A stretch of 64,000 nt of DNA from UMGS1883 sp045636425 (lineage in GTDB: Bacteria; Bacillota; Clostridia; UMGS1883), in contig JAZTXM010000003.1 in assembly GCA_045636425.1 (NCBI GenBank), positions 55,485 to 119,484 on the forward strand, given 5' to 3'. Positions 50,836 to 60,643 of the stretch are shown in pieces. Both the position numbers and the translations under genes were made by a program. The stretch's first letter is position 1. Each line of letters opens with the position of its first letter. The notes beneath the pieces were generated by a model. That model was not told the DNA's origin, searched no databases, and worked only from the letters and a program-made list of their open reading frames with translations.

Positions 50836-52180
50836 TTTGCCTTGAATATGCGATTGTCTGCGCAAGAGCGTCTGTCCTACAAACTCCTGCCAATCTGAGT
50901 TTATGCGCATAGTCCAAAAGCTCAGAGAAGCCTTTGCCGGGCTTTATACCCGCATTAATCAAATCCTGCCCCGTCACATATGGACGGGACATGTATTCCT
51001 GAAACACGTGAAGTCTTTCATTGAGAAAGGCTTCTGTTTTTTTAGAGGGCTTTTGCGGGATTTTCCCCATACCGTCACACAGTGCCAGCAAAATCAAATC
51101 ATTTGGAGAGATTGCTTCGTCAAAGAGCTTATTTGTAGCTTTTATTGAGGATTTATCCGATGCAAAGGTATTGGGCTTCATGTGTAGCCTCGTCATATTA
51201 AGAACGTACCTCATGAGTGCGTTTTCATTCGTCAGTCTCCGAGCAAAGCTTTTGACCTCTGTAAGCCCACACTCCTCATGTCCGTAGGCATGATAATTTC
51301 CCTTTATAAATTGGGTACAGTGAGCTTTCCCGAAATCATGAACCAATGCCGAAAGCATAAAATACAGCGGATTTTCGGCTTGATCACGCCTTTTTGCGGC
51401 TTCGTCCAGCACCATCATTGTATGAGTCCATACATCACCCTCCCTATGATGAAGGGTGTGCTGAGGAACGCCAATCAGTTTTTCTAATTCGGGGAACCAT
51501 ACAGACAGATGATTCATTTTTCGCAGTTCTTCAAAAAACACGGAGGGCTTAGGGGATTTCATAAGAGCTTTTTTCATCTCGTCAAAAACACGTTCCGAAG
51601 AAAGAGCCGTAAGCTCTGTCTTTCTGCAAAGCTCATACGTTTCCTCCTCCATTTTAAAGCCGAACCTTGCGGCGAACTGTGCCCCTCTCAAAACTCTTAA
51701 TGGGTCTTCGCCGAAAGCATCGTTATTTACGTGGCGTAAAACACCTGCTTTTAAATCTTTCACTCCTCCGAAGTGATCGATGATTTCCTCTGTAAGAATA
51801 TCCTGCATGATTGCATTAACTGTAAAATCGCGGCGGCTTGCCGCTTTTTTTGTGCCGATAAAAGGGTCAACATCTATTTTAAAGTCACGATGTCCCCTAC
51901 CTGTAGCCGTTTCCTTTCGGGGCATGGCAATGTCAATGTTAAAATGGCAGAGTGTATAAACGCCGAAGCTTTTGCCTATTTCCTTTCGTGTTCCGAGGGT
52001 GTCCAAGATTTTTTCCAGAGCTTGAGGTGCTATTCCGTGTACCTCTATATCAATATCTTTATTTGCCACACCTCGCAATTTGTCGCGGACATAACCGCCG
52101 ACAAAGTAGGCGCGACCGCCTCCTTGGCTTATTCTTTCGGCGATTTTTTTCGCCATGTCAAGATTTCTTTCCTCTGTCAT
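50819..52180 (-). CDS. cca: CCA tRNA nucleotidyltransferase/poly(A) polymerase family, HD domain
   Basis: A 453-residue class II nucleotidyltransferase. The head has YFVGGYVRDKLRG (phosphate loop) and NKDIDIEVHG (catalytic DxD), then RRDFTVNAIM and EDPLRVLRGAQFAARFGF. An HD-type domain follows (about 240-330, SALVHDFGKAHC with tandem His-Asp). The C-terminal domain is helical. Such enzymes add or repair the tRNA CCA end. The tRNA-Asn of this window already encodes CCA. ATG 52180 follows GGGGAGG by 7 bases. Confidence 0.92.
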   Translation of the reverse strand: MTEERNLDMAKKIAERISQGGGRAYFVGGYVRDKLRGVANKDIDIEVHGIAPQALEKILDTLGTRKEIGKSFGVYTLCHFNIDIAMPRKETATGRGHRDFKIDVDPFIGTKKAASRRDFTVNAIMQDILTEEIIDHFGGVKDLKAGVLRHVNNDAFGEDPLRVLRGAQFAARFGFKMEEETYELCRKTELTALSSERVFDEMKKALMKSPKPSVFFEELRKMNHLSVWFPELEKLIGVPQHTLHHREGDVWTHTMMVLDEAAKRRDQAENPLYFMLSALVHDFGKAHCTQFIKGNYHAYGHEECGLTEVKSFARRLTNENALMRYVLNMTRLHMKPNTFASDKSSIKATNKLFDEAISPNDLILLALCDGMGKIPQKPSKKTEAFLNERLHVFQEYMSRPYVTGQDLINAGIKPGKGFSELLDYAHKLRLAGVCRTDALAQTIAYSRQIKAQQ

Positions 52181-52295
52181 TAAACCACCTCCCCTTCTAA
52201 GGATTATATCACTTAGCAGCACGGAATGCAAGAGGACGGGAGATGTAAAAAAGCCTGACTTTTTAATCTTCCGTCCTTTATAGTTATGTTATTCT

Positions 52296-53435
52296 TTAAT
52301 CATATTTATTCTGTTTTCCTTTTTGCTGCGCTAAATCCTTTATAAGAAGTGCTGACAAATTGTAGTAAGGAATGACGGTATCTATCTCCATATACTCCCC
52401 GTCACAATGTCCGTCAGAGCCGGAGGGTCCCAATCCGTCAAGACACAAAACCCCGAAGGTTGCAAGGATATTCGCATCGGAAAGCCCGCCTCTTGCCTTG
52501 TGTTTAAATTCTATACCGTTTTCCTTTGTTATTTTTTCTATATGCTTTATGTATTTGTCAGTTTTCTCCGTGTACATCAGTGCAGGCTTCATTCTTTTTT
52601 CTATCTCCACATCAATACCACGCTCTTTTGCCTCCGCCGTCATTTCCTCCACGGCTTTATCAAAACGCTCAATTTCACTGTTGTCTTTGATGCGTATATC
52701 AACCTCAATTTGGGCTGACGGTGCTACAACATTGCTTTTAATTCCGCCGTTTGCAACGCCGACATTTACCGTGGTACCTTTTTCACGGTCTGCCATTTCA
52801 GAGAATTTCACAATCCATTTTCCCATTTCGTGAACGGCACTTTTTGAGCCGTTGGTAAACATATATCCCGAGTGTCCGCCCTTACCTGTAAAGTTCACGG
52901 TGTAAAAAAGTCCTCCCTTACGCTCGGCACAGCACCCATTCTCATCAGAAGCTTCATATAAAAACCCGTAATCTGATTTTCGTGCGTATTCTTCGTATAC
53001 TGTCCGTGAATATCTGCTTCCGATTTCCTCGTCAGGGTTAAAAACAGCAACAACGTTCAGTTTCTCATTAAGCTCATCGGGAAGATTTTTTAAAAGGTGG
53101 TACATCAGAAGGCTTCCGTGCTTCATATCGGCAACTCCGGGGCCATAGGCAAGATTACCCTCAATCCGGAACGGACGCTCCTTGCAAGTTCCTTTTGGAA
53201 ACACAGTGTCAAGATGACCAATCATAAGAAGGTCGTAATGCTCCGCCTCACGGTTGGTGCAGATAACACACTTTCCGCACTCCGTACCAAATTCGTACTC
53301 GTGTACATTCCAGTCCATTTGAGTGAATTTTTCCACGAAGAAATCGGCAACCTTATTTACGCCCTCACTGTTCTCCGAGCCGCTGTCGATATTTACAAGA
53401 TATTCAAGCTCTTTCAGGTACTGATTCAAATCCAT
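52296..53435 (-). CDS. M20-family metallopeptidase
   Basis: A 379-residue zinc peptidase of the M20 family, near glutamate carboxypeptidases. Zinc ligands: GHLDTVFP (about 72-80), DMKHGS, NPDEEIGS (catalytic Glu and zinc Glu, about 131-138) and the late His in SDGHCDGEY. The lid domain (about 180-290) is present. ATG overlaps the TAA of the D-aminoacylase gene by one base (TAATG), so they are coupled. Together they suggest release of amino acids from N-acyl-D or gamma-glutamyl compounds. Confidence 0.92.
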   Translation of the reverse strand: MDLNQYLKELEYLVNIDSGSENSEGVNKVADFFVEKFTQMDWNVHEYEFGTECGKCVICTNREAEHYDLLMIGHLDTVFPKGTCKERPFRIEGNLAYGPGVADMKHGSLLMYHLLKNLPDELNEKLNVVAVFNPDEEIGSRYSRTVYEEYARKSDYGFLYEASDENGCCAERKGGLFYTVNFTGKGGHSGYMFTNGSKSAVHEMGKWIVKFSEMADREKGTTVNVGVANGGIKSNVVAPSAQIEVDIRIKDNSEIERFDKAVEEMTAEAKERGIDVEIEKRMKPALMYTEKTDKYIKHIEKITKENGIEFKHKARGGLSDANILATFGVLCLDGLGPSGSDGHCDGEYMEIDTVIPYYNLSALLIKDLAQQKGKQNKYD

Positions 53436-54988
53436 TACAAATTACCCTCTCTCAAAATTAGCTTTCCGTTTCTTTTGCCGTTAAAGACGGCGTTTTCACA
53501 AACTACTTCCCCTCCTAAAATTACATAGTTTAATCCCTCTGCTCCCACTGTGCAGTTGGTATATTCACTGCTGTCTATAATTTTATCCGCATCAAAAATA
53601 CAAATATCCGCATCCATTCCTTCTCTTATGAGACCTTTTGCCTGAAGTCCGTAAACAGCCGCAGGCATGGCTGTCATTTTTCTTATCATTTCAGGAAGTG
53701 TCGTTACCCCTCTTTCACGGACATATCTTCCGAGTGCTCTGGGAAAAGTGCCGCGTGTGCGGGGATGATAAACCGCCCTTGTTCCCGCGACACCCGCGTC
53801 GGTACCAATCATTGCACGAGGATGTGCCATTACGGTTTCCACATCCTCCTCACACATGGTAAAGTAACAACAAGAGCAAGCATTGTTACTCTCAAGAATC
53901 ATATCGTAGACTGTATCATATACATCTTTTCCGTGAAGCTTTGCAATTTCGGGAATCCTGAGTCCCTCGTACTGAGGATAGGCAGTGCATCTTGAAGCCA
54001 TTGCCCAGGAAAGGTCATCTCCCCACTTTGCTCTGCCCCATTCTTTCATTTTTTCACGCTCGTCTGCATCTTTAAGCCTTGCCAAAAGATTCTGTCCGCT
54101 GTCGGGAACAAATGTAACAGAAGCGGAGGTATGGGTTGCTATGTAGGGATATACGTCTAAGTAAATCTCAGCACCTTCTTCATTTGCCTTATCAATAAGC
54201 CTTAATGAATGAGAAACCTTCCCCCAGTTTTCCCTGTGTCCGCAGGTTTTGTGGTGTGAATGTATACCGCGTGCACCCGAAAGCCTTACTATTTCAATAA
54301 ACTCTTCCGTTGCCTTTATAAGCTCTGCACCCTCATTGCGAATATGTGCCGCAATAACTCCTCCGAACTGTGCAACAATTTTAGAAAGCTCTACAAGCTC
54401 CTCTGTTTTGGAATAGCTGCTCGGAGGATATATAAGCCCCATTGACATACCCAGTGCACCATGCTCCATAGCATCACGCAGAAGAAACTTCATTTTCTCC
54501 ATTTCCTCTGCTGTAGGTTCTCTTTTTTCCATTCCCATAACGGCTTTACGAAGCTGGCTGTGCCCTACAAGGCAAATTGTATTGGAGCCGTAGCTTTGCT
54601 CTTTTGCAAGACTCAGGAATATTCCCATGGTTTTGTATATATCAGTCACCTTGCCAAAGCCCTCTATCACCCTTGCATTTTCAGGGTCAACATCTCGGCT
54701 TATTGGTGCAGGCGATTCTCCGCACTGCCCCGCAACAGATGTAGTAATCCCCTGCTCGATTTTCTCTTTCAAATCGGGAAATGTGAAAAGCGAACTGTCG
54801 CTATGGCTGTGGGAATCTATGAATCCCGGAGTGACGGTAAGACCGCTGGCATCAATAATTTTTTCTGCACCGCATATGTCCTTTCCGATTTTAACAATTT
54901 TTCTGTCTTTTATCCCGATGTCACTGCGGAAATAGGGACTGCCCGTGCCGTCAATTATCTTTCCGTTTTTTATAATTAAATCGTACAT
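53435..54988 (-). CDS. N-acyl-D-amino-acid deacylase family amidohydrolase
   Basis: A 517-residue amidohydrolase of the D-aminoacylase family. IIKNGKIIDGTGSPYF at the start, HSHSDSSLF (zinc His-x-His, about 59-67), GQCGES, LVGHSQLR, and HSHHKTCG with IGTDAGVAG (Asp, about 385) form the metal site. Members free D-amino acids from N-acyl or dipeptide forms, as in wall turnover. Followed by and coupled to an M20 peptidase. Whether it is D-specific is not visible in the sequence. Confidence 0.92.
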   Translation of the reverse strand: MYDLIIKNGKIIDGTGSPYFRSDIGIKDRKIVKIGKDICGAEKIIDASGLTVTPGFIDSHSHSDSSLFTFPDLKEKIEQGITTSVAGQCGESPAPISRDVDPENARVIEGFGKVTDIYKTMGIFLSLAKEQSYGSNTICLVGHSQLRKAVMGMEKREPTAEEMEKMKFLLRDAMEHGALGMSMGLIYPPSSYSKTEELVELSKIVAQFGGVIAAHIRNEGAELIKATEEFIEIVRLSGARGIHSHHKTCGHRENWGKVSHSLRLIDKANEEGAEIYLDVYPYIATHTSASVTFVPDSGQNLLARLKDADEREKMKEWGRAKWGDDLSWAMASRCTAYPQYEGLRIPEIAKLHGKDVYDTVYDMILESNNACSCCYFTMCEEDVETVMAHPRAMIGTDAGVAGTRAVYHPRTRGTFPRALGRYVRERGVTTLPEMIRKMTAMPAAVYGLQAKGLIREGMDADICIFDADKIIDSSEYTNCTVGAEGLNYVILGGEVVCENAVFNGKRNGKLILREGNL

Positions 54989-55090
54989 GGCTATACCTCC
55001 TGATAATTACAATAATCATCTTTTATCATTCTATTCCCAAAGGGATTTTTCGTCACACTCTTTATTATTATATAGGTTCGTTACTACAAG

Positions 55091-55147
55091 CAATAAAGGG
55101 TTGTAGCAAAACGAATAAACATTCATTTTGCTGCAACCCTTTATTGC
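55091..55147 (-). terminator. Terminator after DUF3048 gene
   Basis: Long stem AATAAAGGGTTGTAGCAAAA with near-complement, loop around AAAC, 6 bases behind the stop. Confidence 0.8.
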
Positions 55148-55152
55148 TATTT

Positions 55153-56187
55153 TTATTCAAACATAACGCTACCCGGAGCGATTATGTTTATAATCGTTTT
55201 GCCGGGATTGATCCGAAGCTCTGTTCCATCCGCTTTTTTATAGAATGTATTGGCACTTCTTGATGCCTTACTCCATGTGATTTCCTCATATTCTCCGCCC
55301 GAAATATAATACCCCTTTCCGCTTCCCGTGGTGTTGATATTTCTTCTGTCGGAGCCATCTCCCAAAGAAGTATCGGCAATTAACTGAATTATGATATTTT
55401 TAACCTCAAGCACCGTTTTATCCTGCATTAAATGAGGCTTCCCGTTAATCGTTTTTTCGTAAAGCTCCTTTTCAGGGTTATAGCTGTAACCTGTAGTGTA
55501 TTTCCTTGAGTATCTAAGCGTCACATTTTCCGCACTGTTACCGCTGCCGATTTCAAAATATTCATCCGCATAATCTATGGAATTGGCATGCCCCGTTATA
55601 GCGGCATAACCCTTTTTCTGAGCCTTGTTTTTGATATTTTCAATACTTGTGTAGGCACTGTGCCAGTCACCCTTGTACTTTCTTTCACGCCAGAAAATAT
55701 CCTCATCGTTTCCGTTGACGCCGTTTATATTATTTACCCGCAATGCTGACATATCGGTTGTTGCCTTGGGGCTCCACCCGAAATGGGTGTATATCGCATC
55801 GTTTTCCAATACATAATCAAGATAATAATGCCTCGAAGAACGCACGGGACCTATCTTTTCCGTGTCTGTTCCACGGAAAAGCGCCATAAGTCGGGTTGAG
55901 CCGCCCTCTACCATCATTTCATAAATGAGATAAGCATCATTAAGCCCCGCATGTGGACGTGCGTTATCGTCATCATTGTCAACCATAATGGCTATGGGAC
56001 GTTCTTTGGTATATATGTATTTATCAAAAAAATCCGCAATTTCCTTATCCTCTGTGCTGACAACCTCTTGCTTGTTCTGTACGTCGTTTTCTTCATTATT
56101 TTTTTTATTTTCTGTCTTTTGTTCTCCGCATCCCGAAAGGGCTAATATAAAAGTCATAAATAATACAAGTATCTTCTTTTTATTCAT
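55153..56187 (-). CDS. DUF3048 (YerB-type) lipoprotein
   Basis: A 344-residue lipoprotein: signal and lipobox ALSGC (about 15-20), a Lys/Glu/Asn-rich linker (21-50), then the two-part DUF3048 domain with RPIAIMVDNDDDARPH-type sequence (here NDDDNARPHAGL), VEGGSTRLMALF, GPVRSSRHYYLDYV and a C-terminal W-x-K-xSRSANTFY region. YerB in Bacillus is of unknown function; a surface location is likely. Single gene with its own terminator. Confidence 0.92.
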   Translation of the reverse strand: MNKKKILVLFMTFILALSGCGEQKTENKKNNEENDVQNKQEVVSTEDKEIADFFDKYIYTKERPIAIMVDNDDDNARPHAGLNDAYLIYEMMVEGGSTRLMALFRGTDTEKIGPVRSSRHYYLDYVLENDAIYTHFGWSPKATTDMSALRVNNINGVNGNDEDIFWRERKYKGDWHSAYTSIENIKNKAQKKGYAAITGHANSIDYADEYFEIGSGNSAENVTLRYSRKYTTGYSYNPEKELYEKTINGKPHLMQDKTVLEVKNIIIQLIADTSLGDGSDRRNINTTGSGKGYYISGGEYEEITWSKASRSANTFYKKADGTELRINPGKTIINIIAPGSVMFE

Positions 56188-56253
56188 ACTGCTCTTCCTT
56201 TTCTGATTATTATAAAATAATTATAGCATCAACGAAAAAGTTTTTCAAGAACA

Positions 56254-56292
56254 ATATTTGGCATTACCCACCAAAGGATAATGCCAAATATC
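56254..56292 (-). terminator. Terminator after the AGCS gene
   Basis: ATATTTGGCATTA-loop-TAATGCCAAATAT lying right behind the stop codon at 56294. Confidence 0.75.
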
Positions 56293-56293
56293 T

Positions 56294-57655
56294 TCAAATA
56301 TTCTTTTGCTCAAAATATTCTCTTGTAATATTTCTTACTACCTTCCAAAGCCCGATAACACCTATCAAGTTGGGAATAATCATAAGACCGTTCATAGTAT
56401 CAGAAATGCTCCATATAAGGTCAAGGCTTCCTACCGTTCCCACAAATACAAACGCCACATAAACACATCTGTAGATAAAAACAGCTTTCTGGGATTTATT
56501 TGAAAGATAGATTGTGCAAACCTCACCGTAATATGCCCAGCCGAGAATTGTAGAAAGAGCGAAGAATACTGTCGCCAGCGTCACACCGATGCCTCCGATT
56601 CCGGGAATCGCCTGATTGAATGCCGCAATACTGAGGGCAGAGCCTTCAAATTCCCCTGTAGACCAAAGTCCCGACGTAAGGATTATAAGTCCCGAAAGGG
56701 TACATATAACTATTGTGGTGAAGAACACCTCAAACACACCCCAGAACCCCTGTTCAACAGGATTTTTTGTACTGGACGCCGCATGAGCAATGGGTGCACT
56801 TCCAAGACCTGCTTCATTTGAAAAAACACCTCTTGAAAAGCCGAACTGCATTGCTTTCATAATTCCAAAGCCTGCTACGCCACCCGCTGCCGCTTTAAAG
56901 TTAAATGCTTCTGTAAAAATAAGCTTAAAAGCTTCGGGAACTCTTTCTACATTTACACCTATGGCTATAACGGCACAGATAACATAGAATACTGCCATAA
57001 GAGGAACAAGCTTCTCATTTACTGAGGCAATTCTTCTCATACCACCCAGGATAACACCTGCCGCAATGATTGTAAGCACAACTCCCGTTATCCACGGAGT
57101 AACATTAAAGGTGCTTTTAAGTGCTATGGCAATTGAATTTGACTGTGTTGCATTTCCCGTACCTAAGCACGCCAGCATAGCAAATATCGCAAACATCACT
57201 GCCAGCCATTTAAGTTTAAGTCCGTTTTGTATGTAATACATGGGACCGCCCACATATCTTCCCACTGCATTTTTTTCACGGTAGTGAAGTGAAAGAACAA
57301 TTTCCGAATATTTTGTAACCATACCCAAAAGCGCGCTCATCCACATCCAGAAGATTGCACCCGGACCACCTGCACCGATTGCCGTAGCAATACCTGCGAT
57401 GCTTCCCGTTCCGATTGTCCCCGCCATCGCCGTGGCAACAGCCTGAAACGGAGATACTCCCGACACATCCTTTTTATGCTGTTTTCCTGAAAACACACTT
57501 CCTATGGTGTTTTTCATTATATAGCTGAATTTACTAAATTGAAGAAAACGTGTTTTAATTGTTAAAAACAACCCCACGCAAATAATGAGTGCCAGCATAA
57601 AAGGCCCCCATACCACGCCATTTACCGCACTGTTGACTTTACTTATTATCTCCAT
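56294..57655 (-). CDS. Sodium:alanine symporter family (AGCS)
   Basis: A 453-residue secondary transporter with about eleven transmembrane segments, of the AGCS family that moves alanine or glycine with Na+. The signature SPFQAVATAMAGTIGTGSIAGIATAI is plain (about 75-105), as are GGPGAIFWMWMSALLGM and FSNEAGLGSAPIAHAAS. ATG 57655 has AAGGAG 9 bases upstream; the GTG at 57664 lies within it. It follows an Lrp-type regulator by 18 bases, which suggests control by amino-acid level. Confidence 0.93.
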   Translation of the reverse strand: MEIISKVNSAVNGVVWGPFMLALIICVGLFLTIKTRFLQFSKFSYIMKNTIGSVFSGKQHKKDVSGVSPFQAVATAMAGTIGTGSIAGIATAIGAGGPGAIFWMWMSALLGMVTKYSEIVLSLHYREKNAVGRYVGGPMYYIQNGLKLKWLAVMFAIFAMLACLGTGNATQSNSIAIALKSTFNVTPWITGVVLTIIAAGVILGGMRRIASVNEKLVPLMAVFYVICAVIAIGVNVERVPEAFKLIFTEAFNFKAAAGGVAGFGIMKAMQFGFSRGVFSNEAGLGSAPIAHAASSTKNPVEQGFWGVFEVFFTTIVICTLSGLIILTSGLWSTGEFEGSALSIAAFNQAIPGIGGIGVTLATVFFALSTILGWAYYGEVCTIYLSNKSQKAVFIYRCVYVAFVFVGTVGSLDLIWSISDTMNGLMIIPNLIGVIGLWKVVRNITREYFEQKNI

Positions 57656-57673
57656 AGAAACCACTCCTTATGC

Positions 57674-58126
57674 CTATTCTTTATCGGGAAGAATACATAT
57701 CTCGCATTTATTTACGGAAAGAACAACAGATGTCCTTGTCATGGATACACCGTTAATGCTTTTAATGTAGTTTAATATTTCCTCCAGACCCTTGCCTGTC
57801 CTGGTAACTATTTTTAATATAAAATCAAAATCACCTGCAACATAATAGCATTCTGCTACGGAGGAATTCTCATTAATCTGCTTTACAAAATTCTCATAAT
57901 ACTTGGGATGCTCCAACCCCACATACATAAAGGCAAAGAGATTTCTGCCCAAAGCCTCCTGATTAATTATAGTCGTGTATTTTTCTATAATTCCTGAATT
58001 TTCAAGCTTTTTTATACGCTCGATTACCGCCGAAGTGGACAAATTGATTTTTGCACCGATATTTGTTGCATTTTCTCTTGAATTTTCTTTCAAACAAGAA
58101 AGTATCTGATAGTCCAGCATATCCAT
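57674..58126 (-). CDS. Lrp/AsnC-family regulator
   Basis: A 150-residue protein: N-terminal HTH (ILSCLKENSRENATNIGAKI, LSTSAVIERIKKLENSGII) and a C-terminal RAM/AsnC effector domain (about 70-145; VAECYYVAGDFDFILKIVT). These are DNA-binding regulators that sense amino acids. Transcribed just ahead of the AGCS transporter, so it likely controls it and itself. A promoter TTGACA-18-TATAAT lies about 60 bases upstream. Confidence 0.94.
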   Translation of the reverse strand: MDMLDYQILSCLKENSRENATNIGAKINLSTSAVIERIKKLENSGIIEKYTTIINQEALGRNLFAFMYVGLEHPKYYENFVKQINENSSVAECYYVAGDFDFILKIVTRTGKGLEEILNYIKSINGVSMTRTSVVLSVNKCEICILPDKE

Positions 58127-58291
58127 TTTTATTCCCCCTCAAAATTCTACCGAGAAATTATTAACTAAATTATACGTAAATTATACGAAAAATGTCAAAA
58201 AAAGTAAAGATGTCAAAGGCATATCCGTTGTTTTTAAGCAAAAAAGTTTTTACACTGAAAATTTTTCCTCAATTCTTTTATTTTTAAAGAA

Positions 58292-58332
58292 AAACAGAAA
58301 GATTTTCGGCGTAAACCTTAATCTTTCTGTTT
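58292..58332 (-). terminator. Terminator after the acyl-CoA ligase gene
   Basis: AAACAGAAAGATT-loop-AATCTTTCTGTTT, 34 bases past the stop. Confidence 0.75.
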
Positions 58333-58365
58333 AATTCTTGAGTTTTTTCAAAAAAGCAATAGTTT

Positions 58366-60024
58366 TTACTTCTTTTCGATTTTACCTCTTACTATCTTCT
58401 GGGATGCATTTTTGGGGAATTCCGTGTCACGCATTACAATCTTTGATATCTGCTTGTAAGAGGGAAGCTCCGAAAGGACTCTGCATATATCTGCATTCAC
58501 ATCCGCATCACCCATAAGCTCGGGGTCGGGATAAACCTCCGCACAAAGGATAAGCTTTCCTTCGTCGGTAGAATCATATACAACTGCATCCTTAACATAA
58601 GGAAGGGTGTAAATATACTTTTCAATTTCTTCGGGATAGATGTTTTTACCATTGTCAAGAACAATGATATTTTTCTTTCTTCCTGTAATGACAATCTGTT
58701 CTTTTTTATTTATATACCCAAAGTCACCCGTGTGGAACCAGCCGTCTACAATAACCTCTGCTGTCTGCTCGGGCTTCTTGTAGTACCCCATCATTACAGT
58801 ATCACCTTTAACGCATACTTCACCGATGCCGTCACTATCTACATCATCAATTTTAACATCTATACAAGGAATTTTATATCCAACGGTACGATAGTCGCTG
58901 TCTTTGGGGCTGTTTACGCTTACAAGAGGCGAACACTCCGTAATTCCGTAGCCGTTAAGAATCATAATTCCGATTGAATCAAAGAAATATGCCGTGTCAA
59001 TGGGGATAGGTGCTCCTCCGCACACAACCTCCAAAAGCTCGCCGCCAAGACCTTCGTGCACAGATTTGAACAGCTTTCTTCTAAGGTCAATACCCACCTT
59101 GCGAAGTGCATTACTGATTTTCATCATTCTGAGCATAAGCTTGAGCTTTCCTTGCTTTTCTGCATTTTTAAGCACATTTTTATGAAGTGCAAGGGCAACC
59201 GCAGGAACAACAAGCATATAATCGGGCTTATAGATATTAAGATTCTTCGCAATCATACGCAGGCTTTCGTTAATGCAGAGAGTGGCTCTGTGATGAGCGC
59301 CAACCAGAATTCCGCAAACAGCTTCATATGTATGATGATAAGGAAGAATTGAAAGACACTTTGTATAAATTGTAGCGGTACGAAGTCCGTTGTAAACAAG
59401 ACCAACAAGGTTTTTCTCGGAAAGCATAACACCCTTGGAAAGACCTGTCGTACCCGATGTGTACACCAACATCTTCATAGCATCAAGGTCATTCTTCATG
59501 TCTATGTAGCAGGTATTTCCTTCTTTATAAAGCTTTCTTCCCTTTTCAAGGAGAAGCTTAAAGGAAAGGAATTCGCCGTCATCTTCCTCACGGTCAAAGC
59601 CAATGAAATATTTTACCTTTGAAAGAACCTCACGGTTTTCACGCAGGCTTTCTTCGAATTTTCCCTGATAGAAAATTACTTCACTGTCACTGTCTGTCAT
59701 TACATGGAGATAGTCCTGCAAAGGAAGCTCCTTATCGATACCTACAAATACGTTGTCGGAAAGAAGCACCGTTATATATGTGTTAATCCACATATAACTG
59801 TTTTCACCGATACATGCAACATGCTTTTTACTGATTCCCATATCGGCAATAGCGGTTCCCAGAGAATAGAAATCCTCATATGCCTCGGCATATGTCTTCT
59901 GACAAATTTCCTTTGCTTTGTTTTTAAACATATACGCCGCTTTTTCGCCTGATTCGTTTTTTGCAAGCTCCCACATCTCTCTAAGAGTTGAGAAAGGCTG
60001 CACATCATAATACTTAATAGCCAT
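58366..60024 (-). CDS. AMP-binding acyl-CoA ligase
   Basis: A 552-residue ANL-family enzyme. LVYTSGTTGLSKGVMLS is the P-loop (about 190-206), NGYGITECSPLVS the AMP contact, YRTVGYKIP and WFHTGDFGYINK the hinge-side motifs, and KNIIVLDNGKNIYPEEIE with the catalytic Lys near KIVRGKIEK. It resembles long-chain fatty acid CoA ligases, but chain length cannot be judged. ATG 60024 follows AAAGGTGGG. It is transcribed behind a MarR repressor, so substrate induction is likely. Confidence 0.92.
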   Translation of the reverse strand: MAIKYYDVQPFSTLREMWELAKNESGEKAAYMFKNKAKEICQKTYAEAYEDFYSLGTAIADMGISKKHVACIGENSYMWINTYITVLLSDNVFVGIDKELPLQDYLHVMTDSDSEVIFYQGKFEESLRENREVLSKVKYFIGFDREEDDGEFLSFKLLLEKGRKLYKEGNTCYIDMKNDLDAMKMLVYTSGTTGLSKGVMLSEKNLVGLVYNGLRTATIYTKCLSILPYHHTYEAVCGILVGAHHRATLCINESLRMIAKNLNIYKPDYMLVVPAVALALHKNVLKNAEKQGKLKLMLRMMKISNALRKVGIDLRRKLFKSVHEGLGGELLEVVCGGAPIPIDTAYFFDSIGIMILNGYGITECSPLVSVNSPKDSDYRTVGYKIPCIDVKIDDVDSDGIGEVCVKGDTVMMGYYKKPEQTAEVIVDGWFHTGDFGYINKKEQIVITGRKKNIIVLDNGKNIYPEEIEKYIYTLPYVKDAVVYDSTDEGKLILCAEVYPDPELMGDADVNADICRVLSELPSYKQISKIVMRDTEFPKNASQKIVRGKIEKK

Positions 60025-60043
60025 AATTTTACCCACCTTTATA

Positions 60044-60493
60044 TTATTTTAATCCTTCTTTACTGATTATCTTCAGATTGTGTGATATGGTCTCAAGAGC
60101 AGTATAGAAATTTTCCCTTTGCTTCTCGCTAAGACCTTCCCCGCCCTTTTCCACGGCGAGCTTCACCCTCTCGCGAATTGCCCTCGTAGTGCTATAGCCC
60201 TCGTCGGTTAGTATGATTTTAGCACGATAACCGTTTACGGTGACATTTTCACGCACTATAAATCCTTTTTCTTCCAAGGCTTTTATTGCACGGGAAACCT
60301 CTGCCTTATCACGGTTGCACATTTCAGAGAGATTTGCCGAGGTAAGCCCTTCGGGATGCTTGTAAAGCGCTATAAGAAAAATAACATATGTTCCCTTCAG
60401 TCCAAAAGGCTTTAATTCATCGGAGGCAATCTTATTCCAGCTTGAAGTAATTTCGGACAATCCCAATGTGAAAATCTCAAATCGTCCAACCAT
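60044..60493 (-). CDS. MarR-family transcriptional regulator
   Basis: A 149-residue winged-helix protein: GLTSANLSEMCNRDKAEVSRAIKALEEKGFI is split in the HTH (about 52-82), then NGYRAKIILTDEGYSTTRAIRE forms the wing. It heads the acyl-CoA ligase gene by 19 bases. Two palindromic sites cover its promoter, so it likely represses itself and the ligase and is released by an acyl or aromatic ligand. Confidence 0.94.
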   Translation of the reverse strand: MVGRFEIFTLGLSEITSSWNKIASDELKPFGLKGTYVIFLIALYKHPEGLTSANLSEMCNRDKAEVSRAIKALEEKGFIVRENVTVNGYRAKIILTDEGYSTTRAIRERVKLAVEKGGEGLSEKQRENFYTALETISHNLKIISKEGLK

Positions 60494-60510
60494 TGCGTCA
60501 TTCTCCTATA

Positions 60511-60576
60511 ATAAACTTGTTGATGAATCAACAAGTTTATTATAATCCCAAGATGTTGATTTGTCAACAAGTTTAT
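60511..60576 (-). promoter_or_regulatory. marR promoter with two palindromic operators
   Basis: Minus strand TTGACA (60562-60567), 17 bases, TATAAT (60539-60544). A perfect 14-bp inverted repeat ATAAACTTGTTGAT (60511-60540) lies over the start site. A second site with the same left half, ATAAACTTGTTGA, and part of the right half (60547-60576) lies over the -35. Centres are 36 bases apart. Confidence 0.8.
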
Positions 60577-60643
60577 GTAAATTTAAGCAATATTTTCCGA
60601 ATTTTAATTTGCAAATGCAAAAATGTGAAAATTGCGAATAATC

